From assembly GCA_023402505.1 (NCBI GenBank), contig JAEYGD010000418.1, forward strand, positions 1 to 30,217: a stretch of DNA of 30,217 bases. The letters are read 5' to 3'. Source of the stretch: Actinomycetes bacterium (GTDB lineage: Bacteria; Actinomycetota; Actinomycetes; Mycobacteriales; Micromonosporaceae). How positions within the stretch are numbered: the first letter of the stretch is position 1; every line of letters starts with the position of its first letter. Below are positions 8,174-17,018 of the stretch, in pieces. Below the pieces are notes generated by a model. It did not search any database, was not told where the DNA came from, and saw only the letters and a list, made by a program, of their open reading frames with translations. The position numbers were made by a program, and so were the translations under genes.

Positions 8174-9888
8174 AACGCGACCGGTTCCACACCATCGGTG
8201 ACCAGTTCCACCCGGTAGTCGGCCAATACCAGCCCCCACGCCTCGGCTTCGTCGCCGACCACGTGCGAGCGGATCAGCCAGACGCGTGCACCAGGGCCGC
8301 GCTGCCCGGCGAGCTCCATCGCCCGATTGAGACTGGCCCGGATGGTGGAGGTGGTGTGACCCGGGACCACGACGACGTCCGGTCGTGCCGGCATGTGGAC
8401 CCACCAGCCCACGGTGTTGCCATGTGGGGCGATCAGCTCGACCCGATCGTGCTTGGAGTAGAAGGCAAAGCCGTACCAAGCCGAGTTGTTCATGAGGACG
8501 ACGTCGTTCGGCGCGCGGTGCCGGGCCACGTATCTGGTCGCCGAGCGGATGTCGGTCACCGAGATCGGCGTGTAGTAAAAGCCCGGCTCGTTTCCGTCGA
8601 ACCGGTACCAGCGGGTGTTGCCGACGATGAATGTCCCAAGCATGATCGCGCAGACCACGGCCGCCGCCGCCGCGGGACGCACCCCGGGCAGCGCACGTCT
8701 AATGCGCTCGGCCGCCCAACTCGCCACGCCGGCGACCCCGATGCCGGCCACCGCGGCGGTCGTCACGACCAGGAAATGCGACGTCCGCAGCTCTAGCAGG
8801 GGATAGACCTTTGCGACCCCCAGCGTCGTCGCCGCTACCGGCAGCAGGCCCACCGCAATCGCGGAAGCCGCCCGGTCCCGCTTGACGAGGGTCACCACGC
8901 CGGCGACGATCAGCGCGGCCATGACCAGCAGGGGCGCACCGAGCACCGGTGCGAGGGCGTCGACCTGCCGGCTGAGGTAAGCGGGCAGCTCGGTGAACCG
9001 GGGAAAATTGGCGGCCCAGAACTGCTGCATCTCCTCGCTTCGGCCCTGAGCCGAGAACTCGAAATAGACGGCAGCGGCGACCCAGGCGCCGACGAGCCCG
9101 GCCAGCGTCCCCTCGACGAGTCGTATCCACTCGCGCCGGACCACGGTGACCAGCAGCAGGCCGGCGAACACGCAGGGCGCGGCGATGGCGGTGACGTGGC
9201 TGAACAGCATGCCCACGCCGACAGCGGCGGCCAACGCCGCGAGGCGGCCGTGCGACCAGCGCGCCTCCACCCAGGCACCGAGTGCGATCAGGCCCACCGT
9301 GACGGCGGCGTCGGCGGTGTACTGCTTCAGGTCGTGCCGGACCTGCTGCGCTGGCAGCAGCAGGACCAACCCACCACACACCAGGCCTGCCACCGCGCCC
9401 AGCCACCGGTTCGGCCACCGCAGTAGACGACCGAGAGCGTACGCAGTGACGACCGCGAGCCCGTGGAACACCAGTGGCACCACGCGCAGGAAATTGGAGT
9501 CGGGGACCAGCCGCAGGAGGAAGGTCCATCCGATCGGGCTCGACGAGGTCGTCACGGGCAGGTCCGCCAGCGGCATCCGGACAGAGAGGGCCACCCAGGC
9601 CTCGTCGAGCCAGTACGGCGCCGTGATCATGATTTTGAGGTCGTGCACAACCGGGATGGCGGCGAGCAGCACCGCGACGGCAAGCCAGTCCGAACGGAAC
9701 GAACGCCGCGCTGGGGCCGGAGGAGAAGGCACTGGCACACGGTGATCGCCCAAGCTCCCACGGGCGAGCTGTGCAACCACGCGATGTCCCATCTCCGAGT
9801 GCCGAACGGGGCCGGCCGCCAGACTAGAGGAGTGCGTCGACAACCGACGGTTCGGTACCTGTCCTTCGTGACCGTTCGTCGGAATCAT
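8158..9888 (-). CDS. GT-C/GT39-like membrane glycosyltransferase
   Basis: A membrane protein of up to 576 residues with about ten or more hydrophobic helices from residue 67 to 430 and a soluble C-terminal domain. The first outer loop has PYWLDEAWVALS with an Asp-Glu pair (95-96), the usual catalytic signature of GT-C enzymes such as the PMT/ArnT-like GT39 group, which use polyprenyl-phosphate sugars outside the membrane. A role in decorating the surface polymer fits the neighbours. The start is uncertain. ATG 9888 leaves a 21-bp gap from the acyltransferase gene but has no good ribosome site, and the first 60 residues look disordered. Internal starts such as ATG 9792 are possible. The donor and acceptor are unknown. 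Confidence 0.78.
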   Translation of the reverse strand: MIPTNGHEGQVPNRRLSTHSSSLAAGPVRHSEMGHRVVAQLARGSLGDHRVPVPSPPAPARRSFRSDWLAVAVLLAAIPVVHDLKIMITAPYWLDEAWVALSVRMPLADLPVTTSSSPIGWTFLLRLVPDSNFLRVVPLVFHGLAVVTAYALGRLLRWPNRWLGAVAGLVCGGLVLLLPAQQVRHDLKQYTADAAVTVGLIALGAWVEARWSHGRLAALAAAVGVGMLFSHVTAIAAPCVFAGLLLVTVVRREWIRLVEGTLAGLVGAWVAAAVYFEFSAQGRSEEMQQFWAANFPRFTELPAYLSRQVDALAPVLGAPLLVMAALIVAGVVTLVKRDRAASAIAVGLLPVAATTLGVAKVYPLLELRTSHFLVVTTAAVAGIGVAGVASWAAERIRRALPGVRPAAAAAVVCAIMLGTFIVGNTRWYRFDGNEPGFYYTPISVTDIRSATRYVARHRAPNDVVLMNNSAWYGFAFYSKHDRVELIAPHGNTVGWWVHMPARPDVVVVPGHTTSTIRASLNRAMELAGQRGPGARVWLIRSHVVGDEAEAWGLVLADYRVELVTDGVEPVALVSRG

Positions 9889-9909
9889 CTCGTGACACTG
9901 AACCGCGGA

Positions 9910-11202
9910 TCAGGCGGCCGGTGCCGCGGCGGGGCCGGGCCCGCCGTCCGGCGGCTGGAGGTCACCTGCGGCTGGAGGGCCACCGCCACTCGAAGGCCCC
10001 TCCGACAGCCCACGACCCGTAACTGCCGGTGGGTCGTCGGAGCGATCGCGTAGCACCAGCGGTGTCCAACCCTTGAGCCGCAGCGCCGGCTTCTCCACCA
10101 GGTGCCAGGAGAGCATCGCGAGCACCATGCTGACCAAGGCGCTGGCCAGGAAGAACCCAAACAGCCCGACCACCTGCACGCCGAGCTTCGCCATCACTTG
10201 CTGCACCACGAACGAGTAGATGTACACGCCGTACGAGTAGTCGTTGCGGTTCCCGACGCGGTGCAGTGCCTTCGGCAACCGCGCGGCGAGCCACAGGACG
10301 ACGTACGCGTAGGCGAGCAGCCCTGGGCCGAGGAAGTCCTCGCGGACGGCGAACCAGCCGACGACCGCGAGCGCGAGGATGCCGAGCAGGTCGTTGACCG
10401 GCAGTTGGTCGCGGTGTAGCTCGGCCACCGCGCCGACGAGGAACATGAAGCCGAACGAGAGGAGGTCGAATCTCCGTAGCGTGCCGAGCAGCGGGAGCGG
10501 GCCGACTGCGCCGGTCGTCCAGATCCCCTGGCCGGCAGCGTCGTTAACGTGGTTCCAGCAGAGGACCGCGAACACGGCGATCGCGGCGAGGAGCGGAAGC
10601 CAGCGGAACCGCCGTCGCAGTACGGTCAGGGCGGCCAGGATGGCGACCAGGAGGTAGCAGGATATTTCGTAGGCGAGCGTCCACAACGACCCGTTCAGGG
10701 TGGTCCCGCCCTGCCACCGCCAGTACGGGGTGTCGCCCCGCAGCACATCGGCGATTCCCAGTTGCCGAAGGCCGCCCCACCAGTTCTGTCGCAGGTAGTC
10801 GACGGCGCCGCCCGGACTGCGCCACAGCCCGTCGAGGGTGCCGTGGCGCTCGAGATACAGAAGGGGCGCGACGACCAGGCCCGTGAACAGGAGGCAGACC
10901 CACAGACCGGGCCAGATCCGAAGGGCCCGGTGCCACAGGAAGCGGAGTACCGAGGTGTGCCGGGCGGAGCGGACGACGAGGAAGCCGGAGATCGTGAAGA
11001 AACCCGCCACCGCCACGTCGCCCACGTCGAGCCAGTGGACGAGTTCCCGCCCGAAACCGAGCGCCGCCGCATGGGACAGCACCACGGTGACCGCAAACGC
11101 CAGCCGGAGGGCACCAAAGCTGTTCGCGCGCCCGCTGGTTGCCTCGGCCAGTGGTTGCGACACCGCCGACCGTCGTAGGGCGCCACGCAGGAATGGGAGC
11201 AC
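9910..11202 (-). CDS. Acyltransferase family 3 (O-acetyltransferase-like) membrane protein
   Basis: A 430-residue protein with about ten membrane helices. It has the AT3 features: Arg33 and His44 in the R-X10-H spacing (RLAFAVTVVLSH), GFFTISGFLVVRSA (67-80) and HRALRIWPGLW with an RXXR element (91-101). AT3 proteins acylate sugars of surface polysaccharides, lipopolysaccharide or antibiotics, usually with acetyl groups supplied from acetyl-CoA. Here it probably acylates the polymer made by this locus. The start is GTG 11202 with GAGGAC about 9 nt upstream. The last 55 residues are Pro/Gly/Ser-rich and probably disordered. It lies 40 bp after the GT2 gene at 11243-12100 and is followed by the GT-C gene, all on one strand. 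Confidence 0.88.
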   Translation of the reverse strand: MLPFLRGALRRSAVSQPLAEATSGRANSFGALRLAFAVTVVLSHAAALGFGRELVHWLDVGDVAVAGFFTISGFLVVRSARHTSVLRFLWHRALRIWPGLWVCLLFTGLVVAPLLYLERHGTLDGLWRSPGGAVDYLRQNWWGGLRQLGIADVLRGDTPYWRWQGGTTLNGSLWTLAYEISCYLLVAILAALTVLRRRFRWLPLLAAIAVFAVLCWNHVNDAAGQGIWTTGAVGPLPLLGTLRRFDLLSFGFMFLVGAVAELHRDQLPVNDLLGILALAVVGWFAVREDFLGPGLLAYAYVVLWLAARLPKALHRVGNRNDYSYGVYIYSFVVQQVMAKLGVQVVGLFGFFLASALVSMVLAMLSWHLVEKPALRLKGWTPLVLRDRSDDPPAVTGRGLSEGPSSGGGPPAAGDLQPPDGGPGPAAAPAA

Positions 11203-11242
11203 CGCAGACCGTCCTCGGAGGAGGAACGCTATCGCGCCTGTC

Positions 11243-12100
11243 CTAGCTGGTTCCGGCCGGCCGGGCGGGTCCCGCCCCGGCGGCGTCGCGCTGCATCGGT
11301 ACCGGCGATCCGATCAGGCGGGCCGCCTGGCGGTGCCGTCGGGCGGCCAGGGGCAACCCGATCAGGAACTCCGGGAACATGCCGAAGAAGGTCCGCGCGC
11401 TCTGCAGTTCCAGATTGTGGGCGCGAGACCACTGGAAGGAGTTGGTCGCGCGGGCCCAGTGGTGGGTCCACCGCACGTCTCCCAGCAAGACGACGGGGAA
11501 ACCGTGCCGCCACGCACGCAGGCCAAGTTCGTGGTCTTCGTAGTACAGGAAGAAGCGCTCGTTCCACCCGCCGAACGCGAGGAAATCCGCGGTGCGGGCG
11601 GCGACCGCGGCACCCATGACCCAGGCGACGTAGACCGCCTCGCCAGGCTCCGCAACCACCCGGTACGACTCGTGCATCCGGGACAGCGGCCAGACCTTGC
11701 GGTTGCCCAGCTTCGCCGTGGCGTACGGGAAGCCCCGGCCGTTGGGCTGGGCCACGCCGTCCGTCCCGACCAACTGGGGCGCGACGAGGCCGCCGTGCGC
11801 GTCCAGGTGGCGCTTCAGCGCATCGAAACCGTCCGGGCGGATCTCCAGGTCCGGGTTGGCGAACAGGACGTGCTCACTCGTGGCTTGGCGTACGCCGACG
11901 TTGTTGGCCCGGGAAAAGCCGACGTTCTCCGGCAGACTGACGACCCGGGCACCGAGTTCCTCGGCCACCGCGACGGAGTCGTCGGCCGAGTTGTTGTCCA
12001 CGACGATCCACTCGTACGGCTTCTCGCCCTGCCAGCACCGGCGCAGGGTCTGTGCCGAGTTGTAGGTGACCGTTACGACACTCCACCGGCGTCCCGCCAT
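11243..12100 (-). CDS. GT2 glycosyltransferase, WbbL/rhamnosyltransferase-like
   Basis: A 285-residue GT-A fold enzyme of family GT2. Visible elements are SVVTVTYNSAQTL at the N-terminus, the nucleotide-binding VDNNSAD, ENVGFSRANNVGVRQA and FANPDLEI (the NPD element that replaces a strict DXD), then GGWNERFFLYYEDHELGLRAWRHG. This pattern is shared with WbbL-type rhamnosyltransferases, and the locus makes dTDP-rhamnose, so rhamnosyl transfer is the best guess. ATG 12100 is chosen because GGAGAG precedes it at good spacing. It overlaps the upstream stop as TGATG, which suggests translational coupling. A much longer open frame continues upstream but only overlaps the neighbouring gene. Confidence 0.88.
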   Translation of the reverse strand: MAGRRWSVVTVTYNSAQTLRRCWQGEKPYEWIVVDNNSADDSVAVAEELGARVVSLPENVGFSRANNVGVRQATSEHVLFANPDLEIRPDGFDALKRHLDAHGGLVAPQLVGTDGVAQPNGRGFPYATAKLGNRKVWPLSRMHESYRVVAEPGEAVYVAWVMGAAVAARTADFLAFGGWNERFFLYYEDHELGLRAWRHGFPVVLLGDVRWTHHWARATNSFQWSRAHNLELQSARTFFGMFPEFLIGLPLAARRHRQAARLIGSPVPMQRDAAGAGPARPAGTS

Positions 12101-13035
12101 CACGCTCTCCGAACTCTCAGGTAGCTGAACAGGGATGTGAACCCAAACCGCCTGCCCTGCCACTGCCGGCGGGCGGCCCGCCCTTCCAGCAGCCCGCGTC
12201 CGACCCCCCGCAGGAACGGCAGCAGCAGGCCCTGGCTCGCGCGCCGGGCGGCCAGCGCCAGGTGGGCCATCGCGAGCAGCGGTATCGCGACGAGCATCAG
12301 CGGCCAGGTGAAGGTTCGGGCCGCGACCAGGAGCCGGTTGCGGGCCAGGAGGAACGCCCGGAACCCTTGGAGCTTGTTGTCGCCTTCGACGCTGTGTCCA
12401 CCGGCGTGCGGCAGCATGAGGTCCAGCCGCCGGGTGCGCAGGCCCGCGGCATAGAGACGGAAGGCGAGGTCGGCGTCCTCGCCCCAGGCGAAGAGGTGCT
12501 CGTACAGGCCGCCGAAACGACGGTAGAGCGCGGTCGGGAATACCGCGGCACCGCCCGACGGGCCGAGCGGCTCGCGCGGTGTGGTCGCCGCCCGGTCGAT
12601 GAACAGGGAGACTGGGTGCAGGTCGATGCCGACGTACTCGCCGCCGTGCATGGCGAGGCCGACCGCAATCGGGGCGTCGGGGGCTTCCGCCACGGCGGCA
12701 AGTACCGCGGCCAGCGCGCCCTCCGGTAGCCACACGTCCGGATTGAGCAGTAGGACATGGCTCGTTCCGGCGGCCGCGACCGCGCGATTGCAACCGGCCG
12801 CGAAGCCGGGATTCGACGAGTCGGGCAGGTATACGTACCGGTCATCGTCCAGGCCGTCGGTGATGATCTTAGCGCAGCCGTCCTCCGGCCAGTTGTCGGC
12901 GAAGATGAAGCGCACCGGAAGCCCGGCGGCAGCGCATACCCAGGTCGGGAGCGTCTCGGCGAGCATGTCGCTGGACCGGTAGAGGACCGTGACGATCGTC
13001 AGCGTCTGCGCCACTCGGGCACCATCCTCATCCAT
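12100..13035 (-). CDS. GT2 glycosyltransferase
   Basis: A 311-residue GT2 enzyme with LTIVTVLYRSSDML, a degenerate nucleotide-binding ADNWPEDG, NPGFAAGCNRAVAAA, LLLNPDVWLPEG and LFAWGEDADLAFRLYAAG, followed by a hydrophobic C-terminal segment (WPLMLVAIPLLAMAHLAL) that could associate with the membrane. It belongs to the same broad rhamnosyltransferase-like group as its downstream neighbour, which it overlaps by one base (TGATG). The start is ATG 13035, with no clear ribosome site; GTG 13014 preceded by GAGGA is an alternative. The gene follows the GT4 gene after a 46-bp gap that holds a hairpin. Sugar specificity cannot be read from sequence. Confidence 0.85.
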   Translation of the reverse strand: MDEDGARVAQTLTIVTVLYRSSDMLAETLPTWVCAAAGLPVRFIFADNWPEDGCAKIITDGLDDDRYVYLPDSSNPGFAAGCNRAVAAAGTSHVLLLNPDVWLPEGALAAVLAAVAEAPDAPIAVGLAMHGGEYVGIDLHPVSLFIDRAATTPREPLGPSGGAAVFPTALYRRFGGLYEHLFAWGEDADLAFRLYAAGLRTRRLDLMLPHAGGHSVEGDNKLQGFRAFLLARNRLLVAARTFTWPLMLVAIPLLAMAHLALAARRASQGLLLPFLRGVGRGLLEGRAARRQWQGRRFGFTSLFSYLRVRRA

Positions 13036-13059
13036 CGGGCTGATCGGGTACGGGTAACC

Positions 13060-13080
13060 GGGCGCTGCGTCGGAGCGCCC
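13060..13080 (-). terminator. Intra-operon hairpin after the GT4 gene
   Basis: GGGCGCT and AGCGCCC pair perfectly around a 7-nt loop, starting 1 nt past the GT4 stop codon and ending 24 nt before the next start. There is no T tract, so it may be a weak terminator or an mRNA-stability element that lowers expression of the downstream genes. Confidence 0.4.
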
Positions 13081-13081
13081 G

Positions 13082-14164
13082 TCACAGCAGCGACCGGTAC
13101 AGGCTCTGCCAGCGCTGCACGCACTGCTCGAAGGCGTACTCCTGGCTGTACCATTCGGCCACCTTGTGTCGTTCGTGGGTGGACGGCGCATCGGGGCCGA
13201 CTGCCGCCCGGATGGCCGCCGCCAGCACGGTGGGCGTGAGGTCCGCCTGGAACGCGAGAGTCCCGGTGGCGTACCGCGTGACCTCGGCGAGCCCGCCGGC
13301 GCCGGTATGTACAACCGGCACGCCCATCGACAGCGCCTCCAGTGCACTGAGCCCGAAGGACTCGACCCGAGACGGCACGAGGAGGCAGTCGACGCGTTGG
13401 AGGAATTCCGCTGCCACGACCCGTCCCACGAGGCGCAGGTTCGGTTGAGGGTCGATCGGCAGCGAGCCGGCGCCAGCGACGGCGAAGTCCGCCTCCGGGA
13501 CGCGGGACGCGATCTCGGACAGGAGGTCGGCGCCCTTCTCCGTCTCCAGCCGGCCCAGGTAGCCGACCACCGGCCGGCGACCCGGAGGGGGCGGACCGCT
13601 CGACCGGGGGCTTGGCCAGGTCGCCGGCAGCGGGTTCGGGATCAGGTGGATGTTCCTGACCCGGCCGCGCTCGCGCAGCTCTGCGGCCTCGAACTCGGAC
13701 ACCGCCACCGTCGCGTGTGGCCGCAGGCGACGCATCGCCAGGTCCAGGGTGATGTTGGACTGGATGGCGGCCTTCTGCTGCATCGACGACGCGGTGTCGC
13801 GGTACTGCCAGAGACTGTTGTGCAGCGTGACGACGAGCGGGATGCGCCGCTCCACGCTCAGCGCCGCCCGGCAGTGCATGGCCGCCGACAGCAGGTGGGC
13901 GCAGACCACGTCCGGCTTGAGTTCGTTGACCAGCCGGCGAATCTCCCGGGCGTACGCCAGGTCGATTCGGCTGGTGGCGCTCAGCCCGATCCACGGCACT
14001 CCGGCCTCGCGCAGGGCGGCACCGACCTCGTCATCGGAGGTAGCGGCGACGACGTCGACGCCGGTTCGGGCGTGGGCCGGGATGAGTTCGGTCAGGATCC
14101 GTTCCGCGCCACCGAGCTGCCGCCTGCCGGAGCCGCCCGTGGTGCAGACGAACAACACTTTCAC
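13082..14164 (-). CDS. GT4 glycosyltransferase (GT-B fold)
   Basis: A 360-residue retaining glycosyltransferase of family GT4. The N-terminal domain begins VKVLFVCTTGGSG and has GGAERILTELIPAHARTG, and the hinge region has LIPNPLP. The C-terminal domain has VVGYLGRLETEKGADLL (the usual donor-site GR..EKG) and the EX7E motif ESFGLSALEALSMGVPVV followed by GGLAEV. These enzymes transfer a sugar from a nucleotide donor to a lipid-linked acceptor at the inner membrane face. The start is GTG 14164, which overlaps the previous stop codon by 4 bases (GTGA), so the genes are probably coupled. The open frame continues far upstream, but only through the neighbouring gene. Substrate is unknown. Confidence 0.9.
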   Translation of the reverse strand: MKVLFVCTTGGSGRRQLGGAERILTELIPAHARTGVDVVAATSDDEVGAALREAGVPWIGLSATSRIDLAYAREIRRLVNELKPDVVCAHLLSAAMHCRAALSVERRIPLVVTLHNSLWQYRDTASSMQQKAAIQSNITLDLAMRRLRPHATVAVSEFEAAELRERGRVRNIHLIPNPLPATWPSPRSSGPPPPGRRPVVGYLGRLETEKGADLLSEIASRVPEADFAVAGAGSLPIDPQPNLRLVGRVVAAEFLQRVDCLLVPSRVESFGLSALEALSMGVPVVHTGAGGLAEVTRYATGTLAFQADLTPTVLAAAIRAAVGPDAPSTHERHKVAEWYSQEYAFEQCVQRWQSLYRSLL

Positions 14165-15012
14165 GAGGCACGCAACCCTTCGACGGCGCCACGGGCGATC
14201 GCGCGGCGGACCGGGTTGGCGCCAACGGCCGCCCGCAGCAGCGTCCCGCAGACGTACGCCGTAGCGGCGACGCGGCCCCGCGGTCCGCCCATGTCCTTGC
14301 TGGCCCGGATGAATTCCCGGGTCCGGCGCTGCGAGATCTCCTCCTCGGACCAGCGTCGCTTGGCGGTCGCGTCGTCCTCGTGCATGATAACCGCCTCCGG
14401 CACGTACGCGAGCCGCTTGCCGCGCTGGCGCACGGCCCAGCACAGCCGCATGTCCTCCGAGTAGAAGAAGGAGGTCTCGTCGACTCCGCCGATGGCATCG
14501 AACGTGCTGCGGCGCAGGGCGACGAAGGGTCCGGTCAACCAGTCCGCCTTCTCCGGCGGCGCGACGATGCGCAGGGCCGGCACCACCAGGCTGAGCCCGG
14601 TGGCATGGGCCAGCCCGACCCGCATGCTGAGGAAGCGCCCGCCCTCGGTCTGCGGCACGCCGCTCGGTGTGACGACGGCCGGGAACGCCGCACCCACCGC
14701 GGGATCCGCCAGGACGGCCAGCAGTCGCTCCACGGCGTCGGCATGCACGATGATGTCGTTGTTCGACAGGACGACGTTGGACCGGGTGGTGTGCCGCACG
14801 CCGAGGTTCATCCCCTTGGCGTAGCCGAGGTTGGAGTCGGACTGCACGTACTTGACGCCCTGTTGGGCGCAGAAGTCGCTGAGCGCCTCCCGGATGTGCG
14901 CGGAGCTGCCGTTGTCCACGACGACGATCTCCGCTTCGCTCGGCAGGGACAGGACACAGGCGCGGGTGCGCTCGTAGTCCTCCCACGCGAGAACCACAAT
15001 CGAGACATCCAT
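14161..15012 (-). CDS. GT2 glycosyltransferase
   Basis: A 283-residue GT2 enzyme. Key elements are VSIVVLAWEDYERT, VVDNGSS (nucleotide binding), NLGYAKGMNLGVRHT, LSNNDIIVHADAV in place of the NPD element, and DETSFFYSEDMRLCWAVRQRGKR with the acidic catalytic region. The pattern is again that of dTDP-rhamnose-type GT2 enzymes. ATG 15012 is one base past the flippase stop; ATG 15027 in the same frame would overlap the flippase gene by 14 bases and has no better ribosome site. It is followed by the GT4 gene with a GTGA overlap. It acts in the cytoplasm on a lipid-linked intermediate if the locus works as inferred. Confidence 0.87.
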   Translation of the reverse strand: MDVSIVVLAWEDYERTRACVLSLPSEAEIVVVDNGSSAHIREALSDFCAQQGVKYVQSDSNLGYAKGMNLGVRHTTRSNVVLSNNDIIVHADAVERLLAVLADPAVGAAFPAVVTPSGVPQTEGGRFLSMRVGLAHATGLSLVVPALRIVAPPEKADWLTGPFVALRRSTFDAIGGVDETSFFYSEDMRLCWAVRQRGKRLAYVPEAVIMHEDDATAKRRWSEEEISQRRTREFIRASKDMGGPRGRVAATAYVCGTLLRAAVGANPVRRAIARGAVEGLRAS

Positions 15013-15013
15013 C

Positions 15014-16282
15014 TCAAACCGTCCCATAATTCGGCGGCTGCGCTCGACGCAGGCTCGCTCTCGACGCGAAGGCGTGTACGGCATAAGCGAGCGAGGAGGC
15101 GACCGCCGCCCCAAGCACGCCGGCCCAAGGGATGATCGCGAAGTACGCCGGGATCGCGACCGCCAGGGTGATGAGAGCGACCACCGTCGTCGCCCGCTCG
15201 CCCCGCCGCTTGAGTAGGAGGGCGCTCCAGCTCTTGCCCGCCGCGGTGGCCAGCGAGCCCGGCAGGAGGAGGAGACCAAGGACCCAGGCGTCCCGGTACT
15301 CCGGCTGGAGGTAACCGAGCAGGGCCAGCGCGCCGACCGCGGCCAGCGCGATCGGCAGTGCCGCCCTGACCACCGCCCGCGTCGGGTCCGACCCGTCCAG
15401 GCCATCCCGGCTGGCCAGGATCCGCTGCGCCCGCACCACGGCACCGGCCTGCGCGAACTCCAGCGCCGCCACCGCAAGGGCGTAGATGCCGAGAGGCCCG
15501 GCCCCGGCGAACCGGGCCACCAGGATCTGGTTGAACCGGAGCGTCATCATCTGGGCGGAGATCCCGAGGTGCAGGTTGCCGACGGCGATCACGTCGTCCC
15601 GGTAGTCCGCTGTGGAGGCGGTCGCCGCCGGTGCTCGGCCGACCCGGCGGACCAGCCCCAGGACCAGGCCACACACGGTCAGCGCACTGAGCCACTGGAC
15701 GGCGAGCCACACCGTGCTCCACAGGCCGCCGTCGAGGTGCCCGGCGAGGTAGAGAGCCGCGTAACCGCCCACCAGGACGGCACCGCTCACCGCACGCATC
15801 GAGTAGACGACCCGGAAGCGCTGCTGCCGCAGCGCAATGGTGGAGACCGTGTTGAAGATGGTCAGGCCTGCCGCCGAGCCGATGCCGATCATGTAGCTGC
15901 CCAACCCGGCCACCGCGGTGAGGACCGCCGCCGCGACACCGGAGAGGAGCACCGAGGCCGCCAGCAGGGCGACGACCCACTTCCGTCCCCGGGAGAAGAC
16001 CCAGCCAGCCGGGCGGGAGAGCAGGAACGTGTCCAGTGACAGGCCGCCGATCGCCGCGCCCAGTGTCGCGCTCACCATGTTCGCCGAGAGCTCACCGCGC
16101 TCGGCGGCCGGCAGGGCCACCGACATGACGGCTGCCAGCCCGGTCAGGCCGAGGGCGGCGAGGAAGAGACGCTCGGGTGCGACGAACTGCCGGAGCAAGC
16201 GCGGCAGCCGCGGCTCCGGAGGAGGCCCGACGCCGGCGCCCGGCGACGACTGAGCAGCGTTGACCAGCGACACGCCGTTCAC
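15014..16282 (-). CDS. Wzx-like polysaccharide flippase / membrane transporter
   Basis: A polytopic membrane protein (422 residues from GTG 16282) with about twelve hydrophobic segments and short charged loops, in the style of MATE/Wzx lipid-linked oligosaccharide flippases. In order, it shows ATLGAAIGGLSLDTFLLSR, GSYMIGIGSAAGLTIFNT, the central FNQILVARFAGAGPLGIYALA, which is a typical Wzx segment, and GVLGAAVASSLAYAVHAFA near the end. It would move the completed repeat unit across the membrane for the Wzy-like enzyme. The start is GTG 16282 after GGGGAG; the frame is open to an ATG at 16330, so an N-terminal extension of 16 residues is possible. It follows rmlC after about 112 bp. Confidence 0.82.
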   Translation of the reverse strand: MNGVSLVNAAQSSPGAGVGPPPEPRLPRLLRQFVAPERLFLAALGLTGLAAVMSVALPAAERGELSANMVSATLGAAIGGLSLDTFLLSRPAGWVFSRGRKWVVALLAASVLLSGVAAAVLTAVAGLGSYMIGIGSAAGLTIFNTVSTIALRQQRFRVVYSMRAVSGAVLVGGYAALYLAGHLDGGLWSTVWLAVQWLSALTVCGLVLGLVRRVGRAPAATASTADYRDDVIAVGNLHLGISAQMMTLRFNQILVARFAGAGPLGIYALAVAALEFAQAGAVVRAQRILASRDGLDGSDPTRAVVRAALPIALAAVGALALLGYLQPEYRDAWVLGLLLLPGSLATAAGKSWSALLLKRRGERATTVVALITLAVAIPAYFAIIPWAGVLGAAVASSLAYAVHAFASRASLRRAQPPNYGTV

Positions 16283-16394
16283 TCGCCTCCCCCATGTGCT
16301 GCACCACGACGAGTTGACCGTCGCCGGCATTTTCTACCCGACCAGTGCTTCGCCCGCAATCGCCCGACGGGTCCCTTCGAGGGCCTTCCTGGGC

Positions 16395-17018
16395 CTACCC
16401 ACCGAGCCGGACGGAACCCGCGGCCGAGCTGAGACCAGCCGTGAACGACCGGCACGTGTCGTAGTCCGGCAGCAGCCCCGAGTCGCGTGCCTCGGCCAGC
16501 GTCGGTGCCGCCGCGTCCCGGGCGGACAACTGCGGCGACTCCGCCGGCCATTCGATCGCCAACTCCGGATCGAGCGGATGCACCGCGTGCTCCCCGCCGG
16601 GGTTGTAGGTGGTGGAGCAGAGATAGCTCAGGGTGGCGCCGTCGCTCAGCGCGCAGAACCCGTGACCGAGGCCCTCGCTGAGGTAGACGGCGCGCCGGTC
16701 GACGTCGTCGAGACGTACCGCCTCCCACCGACCGAAGGTCGGCGAGCCCAGCCGGAGGTCCACGATCACGTCGACCACCGCACCGCGGACGCAGGTGACG
16801 TACTTGGCCTGGCCGGGTGGGACGTCGGCGAAGTGGATGCCACGGACCACCCCGCGCGCGGAGACCGAGAGGTTGCCCTGGGCGAGCCGGAGCGGATGCC
16901 CGACCGCGGCGGCGAGCCGGTCGAACCGGTACCACTCCATGAACAGCCCGCGCGGGTCGCCGTGCTGCTCCGGGGTGATTTCCCAGGCACTTTCGACGCT
17001 CAACTCGCGGATCTTCAC
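16395..17018 (-). CDS. rmlC: dTDP-4-dehydrorhamnose 3,5-epimerase RmlC
   Basis: A 207-residue cupin epimerase that converts dTDP-4-keto-6-deoxyglucose to dTDP-4-keto-L-rhamnose. It has the RGIHF motif with catalytic His62, Tyr132 in LSYLCSTTYNPGGEHAV, and the family segments DPRGLFMEWY and LSARDAAAP (Asp168). The start is GTG 17018, overlapping the rmlA stop by 4 bases (GTGA). A longer open frame continues antiparallel through rmlA but has no family support. With rmlA it forms one arm of the divergent rml group. Related 3,5- or 5-epimerases of deoxysugar antibiotic pathways share the fold, but the presence of rmlA, rmlB and rmlD nearby favours L-rhamnose. Confidence 0.94.
   Translation of the reverse strand: MKIRELSVESAWEITPEQHGDPRGLFMEWYRFDRLAAAVGHPLRLAQGNLSVSARGVVRGIHFADVPPGQAKYVTCVRGAVVDVIVDLRLGSPTFGRWEAVRLDDVDRRAVYLSEGLGHGFCALSDGATLSYLCSTTYNPGGEHAVHPLDPELAIEWPAESPQLSARDAAAPTLAEARDSGLLPDYDTCRSFTAGLSSAAGSVRLGG

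Noticed and set aside
16283..16394. Promoter or terminator between rmlC and the flippase gene
   Set aside because: Only a weak hairpin around TCCCTTCGAGGG and no convincing -35/-10 pair were found, so no site is called.
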